Positions 8,889 to 16,526 of a DNA stretch of 64,000 bases are shown piece by piece (the first letter of the stretch is position 1; every line of letters begins with the position of its first letter). Both the position numbers and the translations under genes were made by a program. The notes under the pieces were generated by a model. It did no database searches and had not been told where the DNA came from. It was given only the letters and a program-made list of their open reading frames with translations. The DNA is from Dethiosulfatibacter aminovorans DSM 17477 (GTDB lineage Bacteria; Bacillota; Clostridia; Tissierellales; Dethiosulfatibacteraceae): positions 124,001-188,000 of the forward strand of contig NZ_FQZL01000009.1 in the NCBI RefSeq assembly GCF_900142005.1, in the 5' to 3' direction.

Positions 8889-10543
8889 TACTTCCACCTC
8901 CAGTGTGCTAATGTTGGGAAATCAGGATGAACCTTGCATTCTATGAAGCATGGCTCATTGCTTGAATAAGCCTTGTCAAGAACTTCTTCGATATCATCGT
9001 CATTCTCTATTGTATAGCCCTTTATGTCATAGGCTTCAGCTAACTTCATGAAGTCAGGATTGAAGTTGACGTCTATTCCGCAGTATTTATTGTAGCCGTA
9101 TGCGTTTAGCTGAAGCTCCCTTACCATGCCAAGCCTGTCGTTTGTTATTACTACAACCTTTATGTCAAGGTTGTGTTCCCTTACCAGACCGAGTTCGCCC
9201 ATGAGCATCTGGAATCCTCCCTCGCCCATGACAGCGGTTATGGTAGTATCATCATCGGCATTGAATCTGGCACCGATTGCGGCTGGAAGGGCATAGCCCA
9301 TGGTTCCGAGTCCACCTGAAGTGAAGTATTTTCTGTCTCCGTTTGCACAATAGTAGTGAGCAGCCCATATCTGATTCTGTCCCACATCTGCTGTAAGTAC
9401 GGATTTGCCCTTGATATGGTCTGAAATGGATTTTATGAACTTAAGAGGGTTTGCACCTTCAAGTTCCCATTCCTTGCCAAGGTTGTCATCCCAGTATGAT
9501 TTTCTTGAATATTTCAAACTGCTCTTCCATTTCTTGATGTTTGACGTATATTCATATGAATTAAGCTTTTCAAGAATATTTTTTGCATCTCCAACTATGG
9601 GAGTATGTGTCTTTTTGGTTTTGCCGATTTCTGCAGGATCAATATCTATATGTATGATATGCTGTCCTTCGTTGTTATCTGTGATGACGGCAGTTGACCT
9701 GTCGGCGAATCTTGCTCCCAGGACTATAATCAAATCAGCCTTGTTCATTGCCTGGTTGATGAAGGGATATCCGTGTGATCCGAGAAGACCTGCAAAATGC
9801 TTTGAGTCATTTGGAAAACTGTCTACTCCCATGAGAGTACAAACAACAGGTATGCTTGTCTTCTCTACAAATTCTTCAAGTTCCTTCCTGCAACCTGAAG
9901 AGCTGATTCCACCTCCGACGCATATTAATGGACGTTCAGCCTTGTTGATTATTGAAACCGCCTTCTTCACCTGCTTCATGTTTCCTTCGTATGTTGGCTT
10001 GTATCCTCTTATTTCTACGGTTTTGGGATATTCAAAGTCTATTATTTCGTTTTGTATATCCTTTGGAATATCTATGAGTACAGGACCTTTTCTGCCTGTA
10101 TTCGCTATATAAAATGCTTCCTTCATTATCCTTGGAATTTCGTCTTTTGAACTTACAAGGTAATTGTGTTTTGTGAAAGGCTCTGTTGCACCTACCACAT
10201 CCGCTTCCTGAAACATGTCTGTTCCTATTTTGGCTGATACTACCTGTCCGGTTATAGCTATCAGCGGTATTGAATCCATATAGGCAGTCGCGATTCCTGT
10301 GATGAGGTTTGTTGCACCGGGTCCTGAAGTTGCAAGACATACTCCGACGGAGTTATTGACTCTACCGTAACCGCTTGCCATGTGGGCTGCAGACTGTTCG
10401 TTTCTGACTAGGATATGCTCTACATTGGAATTTCTAATGGCTTCGTAAAGCGGGAGGACGGCTCCACCTGGATATCCAAATATTTTTTTGATGTTTTCTT
10501 GTTCCAGACAAGCTATTACTGCTTCAGCAACTGTCATTTTCAT
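8888..10543 (-). CDS. ilvB: Acetolactate synthase catalytic (large) subunit
   Basis: About 551 residues. Thiamine diphosphate enzyme that makes acetolactate or acetohydroxybutyrate, first common step of valine, leucine and isoleucine synthesis. Visible: IKKIFGYPGGAVLPLYEA, the catalytic Glu in VRNEQSAAHMASGYGR, the FAD/central domain, and the cofactor motif GEGGFQMLMGELGLVREH with VITNDRLGMVREL. A GTG start at 10552 is possible, but AGGGGTG lies correctly for the ATG at 10543. Only about 28 bases separate the predicted transcript start from the gene, leaving no room for a T-box or leader attenuator; control is more likely by transcription initiation. Confidence 0.95.
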   Translation of the reverse strand: MKMTVAEAVIACLEQENIKKIFGYPGGAVLPLYEAIRNSNVEHILVRNEQSAAHMASGYGRVNNSVGVCLATSGPGATNLITGIATAYMDSIPLIAITGQVVSAKIGTDMFQEADVVGATEPFTKHNYLVSSKDEIPRIMKEAFYIANTGRKGPVLIDIPKDIQNEIIDFEYPKTVEIRGYKPTYEGNMKQVKKAVSIINKAERPLICVGGGISSSGCRKELEEFVEKTSIPVVCTLMGVDSFPNDSKHFAGLLGSHGYPFINQAMNKADLIIVLGARFADRSTAVITDNNEGQHIIHIDIDPAEIGKTKKTHTPIVGDAKNILEKLNSYEYTSNIKKWKSSLKYSRKSYWDDNLGKEWELEGANPLKFIKSISDHIKGKSVLTADVGQNQIWAAHYYCANGDRKYFTSGGLGTMGYALPAAIGARFNADDDTTITAVMGEGGFQMLMGELGLVREHNLDIKVVVITNDRLGMVRELQLNAYGYNKYCGIDVNFNPDFMKLAEAYDIKGYTIENDDDIEEVLDKAYSSNEPCFIECKVHPDFPTLAHWRWK

Positions 10544-10577
10544 TTGATTCACCCCTTAGGTATAGTATTAGTTTGAA

Positions 10578-10606
10578 ATTATACCAAATTATTGTATGAA
10601 AATCAA
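10578..10606 (-). promoter_or_regulatory. Sigma-A-type promoter of ilvBN
   Basis: On the minus strand TTGATT (10606-10601) and TATAAT (10583-10578) are separated by exactly 17 bases, about 35 bases upstream of the ilvB start. Confidence 0.8.
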
Positions 10607-10614
10607 TACAAATC

Positions 10615-10651
10615 AAAAAAGATTGCACTAAAATCAGTACAATTCTTTTTT
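10615..10651 (-). terminator. Terminator of the ABC transporter operon
   Basis: AAAAAAGATTGCACT pairs with AGTACAATTCTTTTTT (one bulge, one mismatch) with loop AAAATC, just after the stop of the ABC ATPase gene. A and T runs on both sides make it potentially bidirectional. Confidence 0.75.
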
Positions 10652-10658
10652 GGATTCA

Positions 10659-11372
10659 TTAATTATCTGAAATCACCTTCAGTAATTCCTTTTTTAGTGG
10701 TGCCGTAGTGTCATCGTTGAAGCTTCTTTTCATAATGTTGATTTTTATATCCTTTTCGTAGACTATCCTGGCAGGAGAGTCTGCAAGAACATAGATCTTG
10801 TCTGCAAGAAAGACCGCTTCATCGATGTCGTGGGTAATAAATACCACTGTCTTTGAAGATTGGGCCCAAATTTTCCTGAAGGAATCCATGACAGACATCT
10901 TAAGCTTGATGTCGAGACCGCTGAAAGGTTCGTCCATGAAAAGAATCTTTGCAGGATATGAAAAGGCTCTGGCTATGGACAGCCTTTGCATCATACCGCC
11001 GCTTAATTCATCAGGAAACAGGTTTGCTGACGATTCAAGGTCTACAAGCTTCAGGTTTTCAAGGATTATTCTTTTCCTCTCATCTTTGTCCGAATAGACG
11101 GCTTTGAGTATGAAATCGACGTTGTCATAAACATTAAGCCAGGGAAGGAGTCTTGGTTCCTGAAATATATATGAAAACTCCTTGTTGCCCATTCCCTCGA
11201 TTTCTCCCGAATCATGTCGGTCAAGGCCGGATAGAAGCTTTATCAGTGTCGACTTGCCGATTCCGGATGCTCCCAGGATACATGATATTTTGTTTTCCTC
11301 AATGTCAATGCTGAAATTGTCGAAAACCGTCTTGTTATGGAATTTTTTTGTCAAATTGCTGATGCTTATCAT
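10659..11372 (-). CDS. ABC importer ATP-binding protein (SsuB/TauB/ThiZ type)
   Basis: 237 residues. Walker A GASGIGKSTLIKLLSG (about 33-48), Q-loop FQEPRLLPWLNVYDNV, signature LSGGMMQRLSIARA, Walker B ILFMDEPFSGLD and H-loop VFITHDIDEAVFLAD are all intact. It energises uptake with the permease at 11513-12265 and binding protein at 12240-13292. In the nitrate/sulfonate/taurine and thiamine-precursor families this ATPase type pairs with NMT1/THI5-like binding proteins, as here. It is separated from the permease by a repeat of about 140 bases inserted within the operon, and is followed by a terminator. Confidence 0.93.
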   Translation of the reverse strand: MISISNLTKKFHNKTVFDNFSIDIEENKISCILGASGIGKSTLIKLLSGLDRHDSGEIEGMGNKEFSYIFQEPRLLPWLNVYDNVDFILKAVYSDKDERKRIILENLKLVDLESSANLFPDELSGGMMQRLSIARAFSYPAKILFMDEPFSGLDIKLKMSVMDSFRKIWAQSSKTVVFITHDIDEAVFLADKIYVLADSPARIVYEKDIKINIMKRSFNDDTTAPLKKELLKVISDN

Positions 11373-11385
11373 ATAATCACCTTTA

Positions 11386-11541
11386 AACGCATTTAATGCG
11401 GCAAAGCCGCTATCTTGCAGCTTAGGAAAGTCAAATGTGCATAAACCCTTGAAGCGTTGGTTTTATGCGATTAAGGAGACTTTCCTTCGCAGCTTAATAA
11501 ATGCTTACGCATTTAACGCGGCATAGCCGCTTTCTTGAAAA
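11386..11541 (-). repeat. Dispersed repeat, copy B, inserted inside the ABC operon
   Basis: Reverse-strand relative of 4047-4191. Both ends carry the palindrome GCGGC-A(A/T)A-GCCGC type: GCGGCAAAGCCGC at 11398-11410 and GCGGCATAGCCGC at 11518-11530, plus GCATTTAATGCG/TACGCATTTAACGCG copies. The element covers the whole gap between permease and ATPase and extends into the permease gene, whose last residues (KKAAMPR) and stop codon are read from it. Its hairpins could alter the relative expression of the ATPase. Confidence 0.65.
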
Positions 11542-12265
11542 TAAGTTGTATGATGTTCTCGAATAGATAGCTTAAAAGTATTATAAGCATGGTCCATGCC
11601 ATGAGCTCAGGTATTTCAAGATAAATCTTTGTGTCATGAAGTCTTGTACCTATGGCATATCTTGGCATCGACAGAACTTCAGCTGCGGCGACAACCTTCC
11701 AGGCAAGTCCCATTGAAGTCGTGAAGCCTGCCAATATATAGGGCCTTGCAGATGGAAGATATACATTTTTAAATACCTGAAATGGTTTGACCTTGTATAT
11801 TCTGCACATTTCAATCAACTTGCCGTCCGTTTCCCTTATTCCCTGGACCATGTTGGTCCAGATGATGGGGTAGCACATGAGCAGTCCTGTGAATACGGGG
11901 ACATAAGTTGACTTGAACCATATTATTGCTATTATGATAACCGAGATTACCGGTGTTGATCTAATGAGAAGTATCAACGGTTCAAAAATATGATAGAGAT
12001 TGTCGTTGAGACCGCAGAAAAATCCTGTGGCTATTCCCAGAACAGCAGATATTGCAAAGCTGACTGTGACTCTCAGTGAAGTTGAAATTATAACTTCGAG
12101 AAACTTTTCATCTCCCACCACATCAACTGCCGAGTATAGAACGCTCAATGGCGATGGAAGATAAATATCCTTATTGATTGCAAGATACATTACCTCCCAT
12201 AGAATCAGCCAAATCGCTATCCCTATTAATCTATATTTCTTACTCTGAGTAGTAGAAATCTTCAT
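11513..12265 (-). CDS. ABC importer permease (SsuC/ThiX type, BPD_transp_1)
   Basis: 250 residues with about six membrane helices. The EAA loop that contacts the ATPase is visible as KVKPFQVFKNVYLPSARPYILAGFTTSMGLAWK (pattern SARPYILAGF). It overlaps the end of the binding-protein gene by 26 bases in another frame; AGGAGG lies 11 bases before the ATG, so translation is probably coupled. The last seven residues, KKAAMPR, are encoded by the repeat at 11386-11541, so the native C-terminus was replaced by repeat insertion. The extension lies after the last helix and need not impair function. Confidence 0.9.
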   Translation of the reverse strand: MKISTTQSKKYRLIGIAIWLILWEVMYLAINKDIYLPSPLSVLYSAVDVVGDEKFLEVIISTSLRVTVSFAISAVLGIATGFFCGLNDNLYHIFEPLILLIRSTPVISVIIIAIIWFKSTYVPVFTGLLMCYPIIWTNMVQGIRETDGKLIEMCRIYKVKPFQVFKNVYLPSARPYILAGFTTSMGLAWKVVAAAEVLSMPRYAIGTRLHDTKIYLEIPELMAWTMLIILLSYLFENIIQLIFKKAAMPR

Positions 12266-13292
12266 CTGGGAGCTTGCCTCCTATTGAAGAAGGATTGAAG
12301 TTCATCAATATTTCAAGGAATGTGTTGATTTCATCCTTCGCTTCCTGTGCGGTTTTGAATACTATTGCACATTTTGGTATTGCAGTCTCTGCTAGTTTCG
12401 CATTGGGAAGTATTCCGTTAGACTCTATCAAAAGTCCAGCTTCTGCGGGGTTTTCATTTACCCAGTTTACCGAGGCTTCATATTGAACCATGAATTCTGA
12501 GATGAACTCCTTGTTGTTTTCTGCAAATTCCCTGTTTACCAGAAGACACCCCATTGCAAGGTCTCCGGCATTGTCCGTCGCCTCGCTCCATGCTTCGTTC
12601 AAATCGATCAGAAGATTGACGTTTTCGGATTTCATTACAACCTGTGTAACGAAAGGCTGTGGCAGGACTGCTGCCGGTGCATCTCCTGCAATTACTGCCT
12701 GTGCAAGGGACGCATGGTCGGGATAGAATTCTATCGCTATGTCGTCCTTGAGGCCGGCTTTTTCAAGAATATAGTTGATTGCATAGTCGGGAGTCGCTCC
12801 CTGTCCGCTTACATAAAGTGTTTGTCCCTTCAAGTCTTCCAAAGAGGATATTTCTGCACTTCCAACTATATGTATTACGCCAAGGGTGTTAAGAGCAAGG
12901 AATTGAACTGCTCCTTCAGTTTTGTTGTACAAAACCGATGCAAGGTTTGTAGGAACTGCAGCTATTTGGACATCACCGTTTATGATTTTTCCAACCAATG
13001 CTTCAGGTGCGCTTTCGGCCATATATTCAACAGAATATGCATCACTGTTTAGAGCTTTTTCTTCGAACAGCTTGATCATTCCCATTGAAGTAGGACCCAT
13101 AAGGCCTGCTATCATGACATCCTGGCTTGCTACAGGTTCTTCCGTAGTTTCCGTTTCTTCTGAAATCTGCTCTGTTTCTGCTGATTCATTGTCCGCTGGA
13201 GCTTCCGGTGCTGTCTCCTGATTTCCTGTACATCCTGCCATTGATCCCATGATCAACAATGCTACCATTAAAAGTGAAATAATTCGTTTCAT
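12240..13292 (-). CDS. ABC importer substrate-binding lipoprotein (NMT1/THI5-like)
   Basis: 350 residues. Lipoprotein signal peptide MKRIISLLMVALLIMGSMAGC, lipobox SMAGC, then an acidic Glu/Thr/Ala-rich linker (to about residue 50) and a type II periplasmic-binding fold. The segment GPTSMGMIKLFEEKALNSD and EALVGKIINGDVQIAAVPTN resemble the NMT1/TauA/SsuA families, which bind aliphatic sulfonates, nitrate or pyrimidine thiamine precursors. Ligand not deducible. It starts 9 bases after the TM1266-like gene, with AGGAGGT as ribosome site, so the four genes form one operon controlled by the leader at 13560-13779. Confidence 0.9.
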   Translation of the reverse strand: MKRIISLLMVALLIMGSMAGCTGNQETAPEAPADNESAETEQISEETETTEEPVASQDVMIAGLMGPTSMGMIKLFEEKALNSDAYSVEYMAESAPEALVGKIINGDVQIAAVPTNLASVLYNKTEGAVQFLALNTLGVIHIVGSAEISSLEDLKGQTLYVSGQGATPDYAINYILEKAGLKDDIAIEFYPDHASLAQAVIAGDAPAAVLPQPFVTQVVMKSENVNLLIDLNEAWSEATDNAGDLAMGCLLVNREFAENNKEFISEFMVQYEASVNWVNENPAEAGLLIESNGILPNAKLAETAIPKCAIVFKTAQEAKDEINTFLEILMNFNPSSIGGKLPDEDFYYSE

Positions 13293-13301
13293 TCTGACCT
13301 C

Positions 13302-13559
13302 CTAATTGTCATGAAAAATTTTTTTTGTAAGTGCGCTTTTTACTGTTATTCCTGAAACTGATCCGAGTTTTCCAGTTAGGCTTCCGATATCATCGGTTGT
13401 TCCATCAACTATTATTGAAATAACGTTGATATTCTTGTTTTTGTAGGGGATACCCATTCGGCCTACTATTATGTCGGCGTGTGAATGAAGAATCTCATTT
13501 ACCATTGAGACGCTTTCAATGTCTTCAATTACTATTCCTACTACTCCAATTCTATTCAT
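13302..13559 (-). CDS. TM1266-type iron-only hydrogenase system regulator (ACT-like fold)
   Basis: 85 residues, the usual size. The sequence NRIGVVGIVIEDIESVSMVNEILH, ADIIVGRMGIPYKN, ISIIVDGTTDDIGSLTGKLG and GITVKSALTKK matches the small ACT-like family typified by Thermotoga TM1266, often found with [FeFe]-hydrogenase maturation genes. Here no hydrogenase genes are nearby; instead it leads an ABC importer operon. It probably binds a small molecule rather than DNA, since there is no DNA-binding domain. GGAGAG precedes the ATG. Product assignment rests on recalled family pattern. Confidence 0.8.
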   Translation of the reverse strand: MNRIGVVGIVIEDIESVSMVNEILHSHADIIVGRMGIPYKNKNINVISIIVDGTTDDIGSLTGKLGSVSGITVKSALTKKIFHDN

Positions 13560-13610
13560 AAAACTCTCCTTGTTAATGTTGTTGGAAATACTTTAACTTT
13601 CTTAAGCTAC

Positions 13611-13779
13611 AAAAAAACCCTGCCTGTAAACAAGCAAGGAATAAGTTCAATCATTCTTTCTGTGGAAGTAAAATGATTTATATGTTAAAATTATTATCGG
13701 TAAGGCAATAATTTCAACAAGCTATTCCTTACTCTCAGATTGCTCCTTGAGCTCAGACTTTGTTAAAAAAATAACGGTA
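13611..13779 (-). ncRNA. Structured leader with antiterminator/terminator logic; candidate riboswitch or attenuator
   Basis: From the predicted start near 13779 the minus-strand transcript runs about 220 bases before the TM1266-like gene. It contains an upstream hairpin, AAGGAATA (13730-13723) pairing with TTATTGCCTT (13711-13702), then a strong intrinsic terminator: CCTTGCTTGT/ACAGGCAGGG stem (13639-13618) followed by seven U (13617-13611). The 5' arm of the terminator, TATTCCTT (13643-13636), is also perfectly complementary to AAGGAATA. The same octamer can therefore close the upstream hairpin (terminator forms) or pair with the terminator arm (antitermination). No match to TPP, SAM, T-box, purine, lysine or cobalamin cores was recognised. 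Confidence 0.6.
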
Positions 13780-13785
13780 TAATTA

Positions 13786-13814
13786 AATATATCATATTTT
13801 AATATATTAATCAA
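13786..13814 (-). promoter_or_regulatory. Promoter of the TM1266-ABC operon
   Basis: Minus strand TTGATT (13814-13809) and TATATT (13791-13786) with a 17-base spacer. It places the transcript start near 13779, upstream of the structured leader, and overlaps the 5' region of the divergent gene at 13833. Confidence 0.65.
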
Positions 13815-13832
13815 GTGATTTTGGAGGTAAAG

Positions 13833-14249
13833 ATGATATTTAACAAATGGTTTTCATATAATGAAACAAGCGATGATTTGCTTGAATTAAGGGATAAATT
13901 TTCAGAGGAATTCAACGGTGCTGATTACAGCAATATATTATGTTATGATTTGATTGTATACGACGGAGAGAAACCCTCGTGTCTTGCCAGAATGGAGGGA
14001 ATTGACGGTAAATTTGTAATTGTCGGCGTGGCTGCCGGAAAGGAAATTGAAAACATTACCATGGAAGATTTGGCAGTAAGACTGTTGATAAGAAGGGCAG
14101 TGGATTCGGGAGCCGAAAAGGTTTATTTCATACCAACGGAAAACAGCAGAAAGCTTGCAGAGGTCATAGGGTTTATGTCAAGCGGTGAAAAAATCAGGGA
14201 CTGCGAATCAATGGTAAGATACGGCGATGTAGGAGGAGACTGTTGCTAG
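13833..14249 (+). CDS. Small GNAT-like protein of unknown function
   Basis: 138 residues from the ATG at 13833, chosen because GGAGGT lies 6 bases before it; a GTG frame from 13815 includes that ribosome site. The layout (LARMEGIDGKFVIVGVAAGKEI, then EDLAVRLLIRRAVDSGAEKVYFIPTENSRKLAEVIGFM in family-like order) resembles the second half of an acetyltransferase fold, ending in the typical NSRKLAEVIGF loop, but the acetyl-CoA motif Q/RxxGxG/A is not present. It is translationally coupled to yvcK: the yvcK start TTG lies inside its last two codons. Function uncertain; GNAT relationship is an inference. Confidence 0.6.
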   Translation: MIFNKWFSYNETSDDLLELRDKFSEEFNGADYSNILCYDLIVYDGEKPSCLARMEGIDGKFVIVGVAAGKEIENITMEDLAVRLLIRRAVDSGAEKVYFIPTENSRKLAEVIGFMSSGEKIRDCESMVRYGDVGGDCC

Positions 14250-15223
14250 ATGAAAATATGAAGTATTATAAGAAGGTTGTCATCTTCGGTGGAGGCACAG
14301 GTCTTTCGATAATACTAAAGGGGTTAAAAAAGTATACGGACAACATAACTGCTGTAGTTACTGTAGCCGATGACGGCGGAGGATCAGGAGTACTAAGGGA
14401 GGATCTTGGGATGCTGCCGCCGGGAGATATCAGAAACTGCATCATTTCACTTGCGGACACTCCTCCGATAATGGAAAAGCTGATGCAGCACAGGTTCAGC
14501 AAGGGATATCTTAAAGGGCAGAGCTTTGGTAATCTTTTTATTGCAGCCATAAACGAGATCTATGGAAATTTCGAATATGCATTGAAGGAAATGGGGGACA
14601 TATTCAATCTTACAGGAAGAGTTCTTCCAATGACTCTTGAGGATACAAATCTTGTGGCGGAGCTTCATAGCGGAGAACATATATTTGGAGAATCTTCAAT
14701 ACCGGAATATGTGAGAAAAAAAGGGGATAGGATTAAAAGGATTAGTCTGGTGCCTGAAAGATGCAAGCCCCTTGAAGATACCCTGAAATATATTGAAGAT
14801 GCAGATGCTGTCATTATTGGTCCCGGAAGTCTTTATACAAGTGTTATACCCAATATGCTTGTTGAGGATATAGCTGATGCTGTCAGGAATTCAAGGGCGA
14901 GGACATTCTATGTTTGCAATCTAATGACCCAGCCGGGGGAAACGGATGGATACAATGTAAAGGATCATATGGATGCAATATGCAGTCATTCAAAAGAGGA
15001 TCTTGTGGATTATGTAATTGTCAATGATGGAATTGTTGAAAAAGAGATAAAAAAGATATATTCAGACAGGAAGTCCGAGCAGGTTTTACTGACAAAGGAT
15101 CAGGAGGATTATCTGAAAAATAAAAATATCAAGATAATCAAGGACGATTTTCTTGATATTGAAAAGAATTATATCAGACACAATGCAGATAAGATTTCAA
15201 GTGTCATCATGGAAAATCTGTAA
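14243..15223 (+). CDS. yvcK: YvcK/GlmR-type gluconeogenesis factor (CofD-like)
   Basis: 326 residues. UPF0052/YvcK signatures: VVIFGGGTGLSIILKGLK, VTVADDGGGSGVLREDLGMLPPGDIRNC, and GPGSLYTSVIPNMLV (each partly quoted). In Bacillus, YvcK/GlmR binds UDP-sugar and directs carbon to the cell wall through GlmS, and is needed on gluconeogenic carbon. AGGAGGAG lies 4-5 bases before TTG at 14243, favouring that start; ATG at 14258 is the alternative. Normally sits upstream of whiA on the same strand, here it is convergent with the HPr-whiA-Nudix operon. Confidence 0.92.
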   Translation: MLDENMKYYKKVVIFGGGTGLSIILKGLKKYTDNITAVVTVADDGGGSGVLREDLGMLPPGDIRNCIISLADTPPIMEKLMQHRFSKGYLKGQSFGNLFIAAINEIYGNFEYALKEMGDIFNLTGRVLPMTLEDTNLVAELHSGEHIFGESSIPEYVRKKGDRIKRISLVPERCKPLEDTLKYIEDADAVIIGPGSLYTSVIPNMLVEDIADAVRNSRARTFYVCNLMTQPGETDGYNVKDHMDAICSHSKEDLVDYVIVNDGIVEKEIKKIYSDRKSEQVLLTKDQEDYLKNKNIKIIKDDFLDIEKNYIRHNADKISSVIMENL

Positions 15224-15241
15224 GTTCCAATAGAATAAAAT

Positions 15242-15292
15242 AAAACCGTTCGCCAAGGAACGGTTTTATAACCAAGGGGGCACCCCTTGGTT
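15242..15292. terminator. Tandem hairpins between yvcK and ptsH
   Basis: Two perfect 10-base stems: AAAACCGTTC/GAACGGTTTT (15242-15267) and AACCAAGGGG/CCCCTTGGTT (15270-15292). T-rich sequence lies on both sides of the first, so it can serve yvcK from the left and ptsH from the right. Confidence 0.8.
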
Positions 15293-15302
15293 AATAGTTT
15301 GT

Positions 15303-15563
15303 TTACTCTGCAAATGAATCTAAAAGTTCAACAAGTGCTTCTACAGCAGATTCCGAATCGTCGCCGTTGGCGTTGATAACGATTTCAGCGCCTTTTACTG
15401 CGCCTAGTGCCATGATGCTTATAATACTTTTTGCATCGGCTTCCTTGTCATCTTTTACAACTTTTATTTTTGATTCGAATTCAGCAGCCTTTTTTACAAA
15501 TAATGCAGCAGGTCTGGCGTGAAGACCAATTGTGTTTTTTATTACATATTTTTTGCTTGTCAT
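15303..15563 (-). CDS. ptsH: Phosphocarrier protein HPr
   Basis: 86 residues. The phosphorylated histidine is His15 in TIGLHARPAALF, and the regulatory serine lies in ADAKSIISIMALG (Ser46 region), target of HPr kinase in Firmicutes. HPr passes phosphate from enzyme I to PTS permeases and, as Ser-P form, controls carbon repression. Its ATG overlaps the whiA stop (ATGA), so it is co-translated with whiA. In Bacillus the gene in this position after whiA is crh, which has Gln15; the His15 here shows that this one is phosphotransfer-competent. Confidence 0.93.
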   Translation of the reverse strand: MTSKKYVIKNTIGLHARPAALFVKKAAEFESKIKVVKDDKEADAKSIISIMALGAVKGAEIVINANGDDSESAVEALVELLDSFAE

Positions 15564-16516
15564 TTTGTACTCCTTTCTTCTGATAGATTTTCAGCTATAT
15601 TCTCTATTTTTTTTAATCGATGGTTGACACCGGATTTACCTACTGGAGGTGTTAAAAGTTCACCAAGCTCTTTAAGGCTTGCCTCTGGGTTATCCAGTCT
15701 TGTCTGTGCAAGCTCCTGCAATGGTGCAGGAAGCTTTTCCAAACCTATGGTATCTCTTATTTTTCTTATGCTGCTCAATTGCCTCACAGCTGCATCGACA
15801 GTTTTGGTAAGATTTGCAGTTTCACAGTTGATTATCCTGTTTACACTGTTTCTCATCCCTTTCACTACTCGAATGTTTTCGATTTTCAACAGAGAGTTAT
15901 ATGCTCCGATTATGTTGAGCAAGTCAACAATCTGTTCGCTTTCCTTAATATAATTGACAAAATAATTCTTTCTGTTTACTATTCTAGCGTTTAGTCCATA
16001 GTAAGTCAACAGTTTAGAAAAATCACACGCATGATTTTCATTGCTGTTGACAAATTCAAGATGATAATTCTTCTCGGGATCGGATATTGAACCGCATCCC
16101 AGGAATACACCTCTAATATATGACCTTTTGCAGCAGTCGTTTTCCAATAGGCTGAAAGGTATGCCATTGTTAAGGTTAAGGAGATTGAATTCATCATTTG
16201 TAATCACAAGGGAATCCTTTAAAAGTTTTTTCGTATTACCGTGAAACTTGATCTTGTAACTGTTCCCTCTTTTAAGCCGATTGGTTTTTCTTGATTCCAC
16301 ATCGGCATGCTCGTTATACAGTATTTTGAGAAGTGAATAAATTCTCCTGGCTATGGCGGCATTTTCAGTAGAAAAATCTATTGAAATATTTCGTCTTCCC
16401 TTAAGGGATATTGAGCCGGTGGTTCTGATTAGGGCAGCCAGCTCGCTTAAGGCACAACAGTTCTTTTCAATGTTCTTCCTGCATATTTCATTTTTTGCTG
16501 TTGATGAAAAGGACAT
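15560..16516 (-). CDS. whiA: DNA-binding protein WhiA
   Basis: 318 residues, normal length. The N-terminal half is the degenerate LAGLIDADG homing-endonuclease fold (SELAALIRTTGSISLKG, RSYIRGVFLGCGSISDP, YHLEFVNSNENHA); the C-terminal half carries the helix-turn-helix (RLDNPEASLKELGELLTPPVGKSGVNHRLKKIE, hallmark KSGVNHRLKKI). WhiA controls sporulation in actinobacteria and affects division and chromosome segregation in Bacillus. It is in an operon with the Nudix gene (10-base gap) and ptsH (4-base overlap). Confidence 0.95.
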   Translation of the reverse strand: MSFSSTAKNEICRKNIEKNCCALSELAALIRTTGSISLKGRRNISIDFSTENAAIARRIYSLLKILYNEHADVESRKTNRLKRGNSYKIKFHGNTKKLLKDSLVITNDEFNLLNLNNGIPFSLLENDCCKRSYIRGVFLGCGSISDPEKNYHLEFVNSNENHACDFSKLLTYYGLNARIVNRKNYFVNYIKESEQIVDLLNIIGAYNSLLKIENIRVVKGMRNSVNRIINCETANLTKTVDAAVRQLSSIRKIRDTIGLEKLPAPLQELAQTRLDNPEASLKELGELLTPPVGKSGVNHRLKKIENIAENLSEERSTK

Positions 16517-16526
16517 GAAATCACCT

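Noticed and set aside
9405-10112. Plus-strand frame of 235 codons opposite ilvB
   Set aside because: Shadow of the intact ilvB reading frame; no ribosome site or promoter.
10544-10660. T-box or leader attenuator for ilvBN
   Set aside because: A good promoter leaves only about 28 bases of leader; the hairpin at 10615-10651 lies upstream of that promoter and belongs to the ABC operon.
13681-13779. TPP riboswitch upstream of the NMT1/THI5-like importer
   Set aside because: A CTGAGA is present and the transporter type fits, but the conserved GAACCUGA and UAAUACCAGCG parts are absent.
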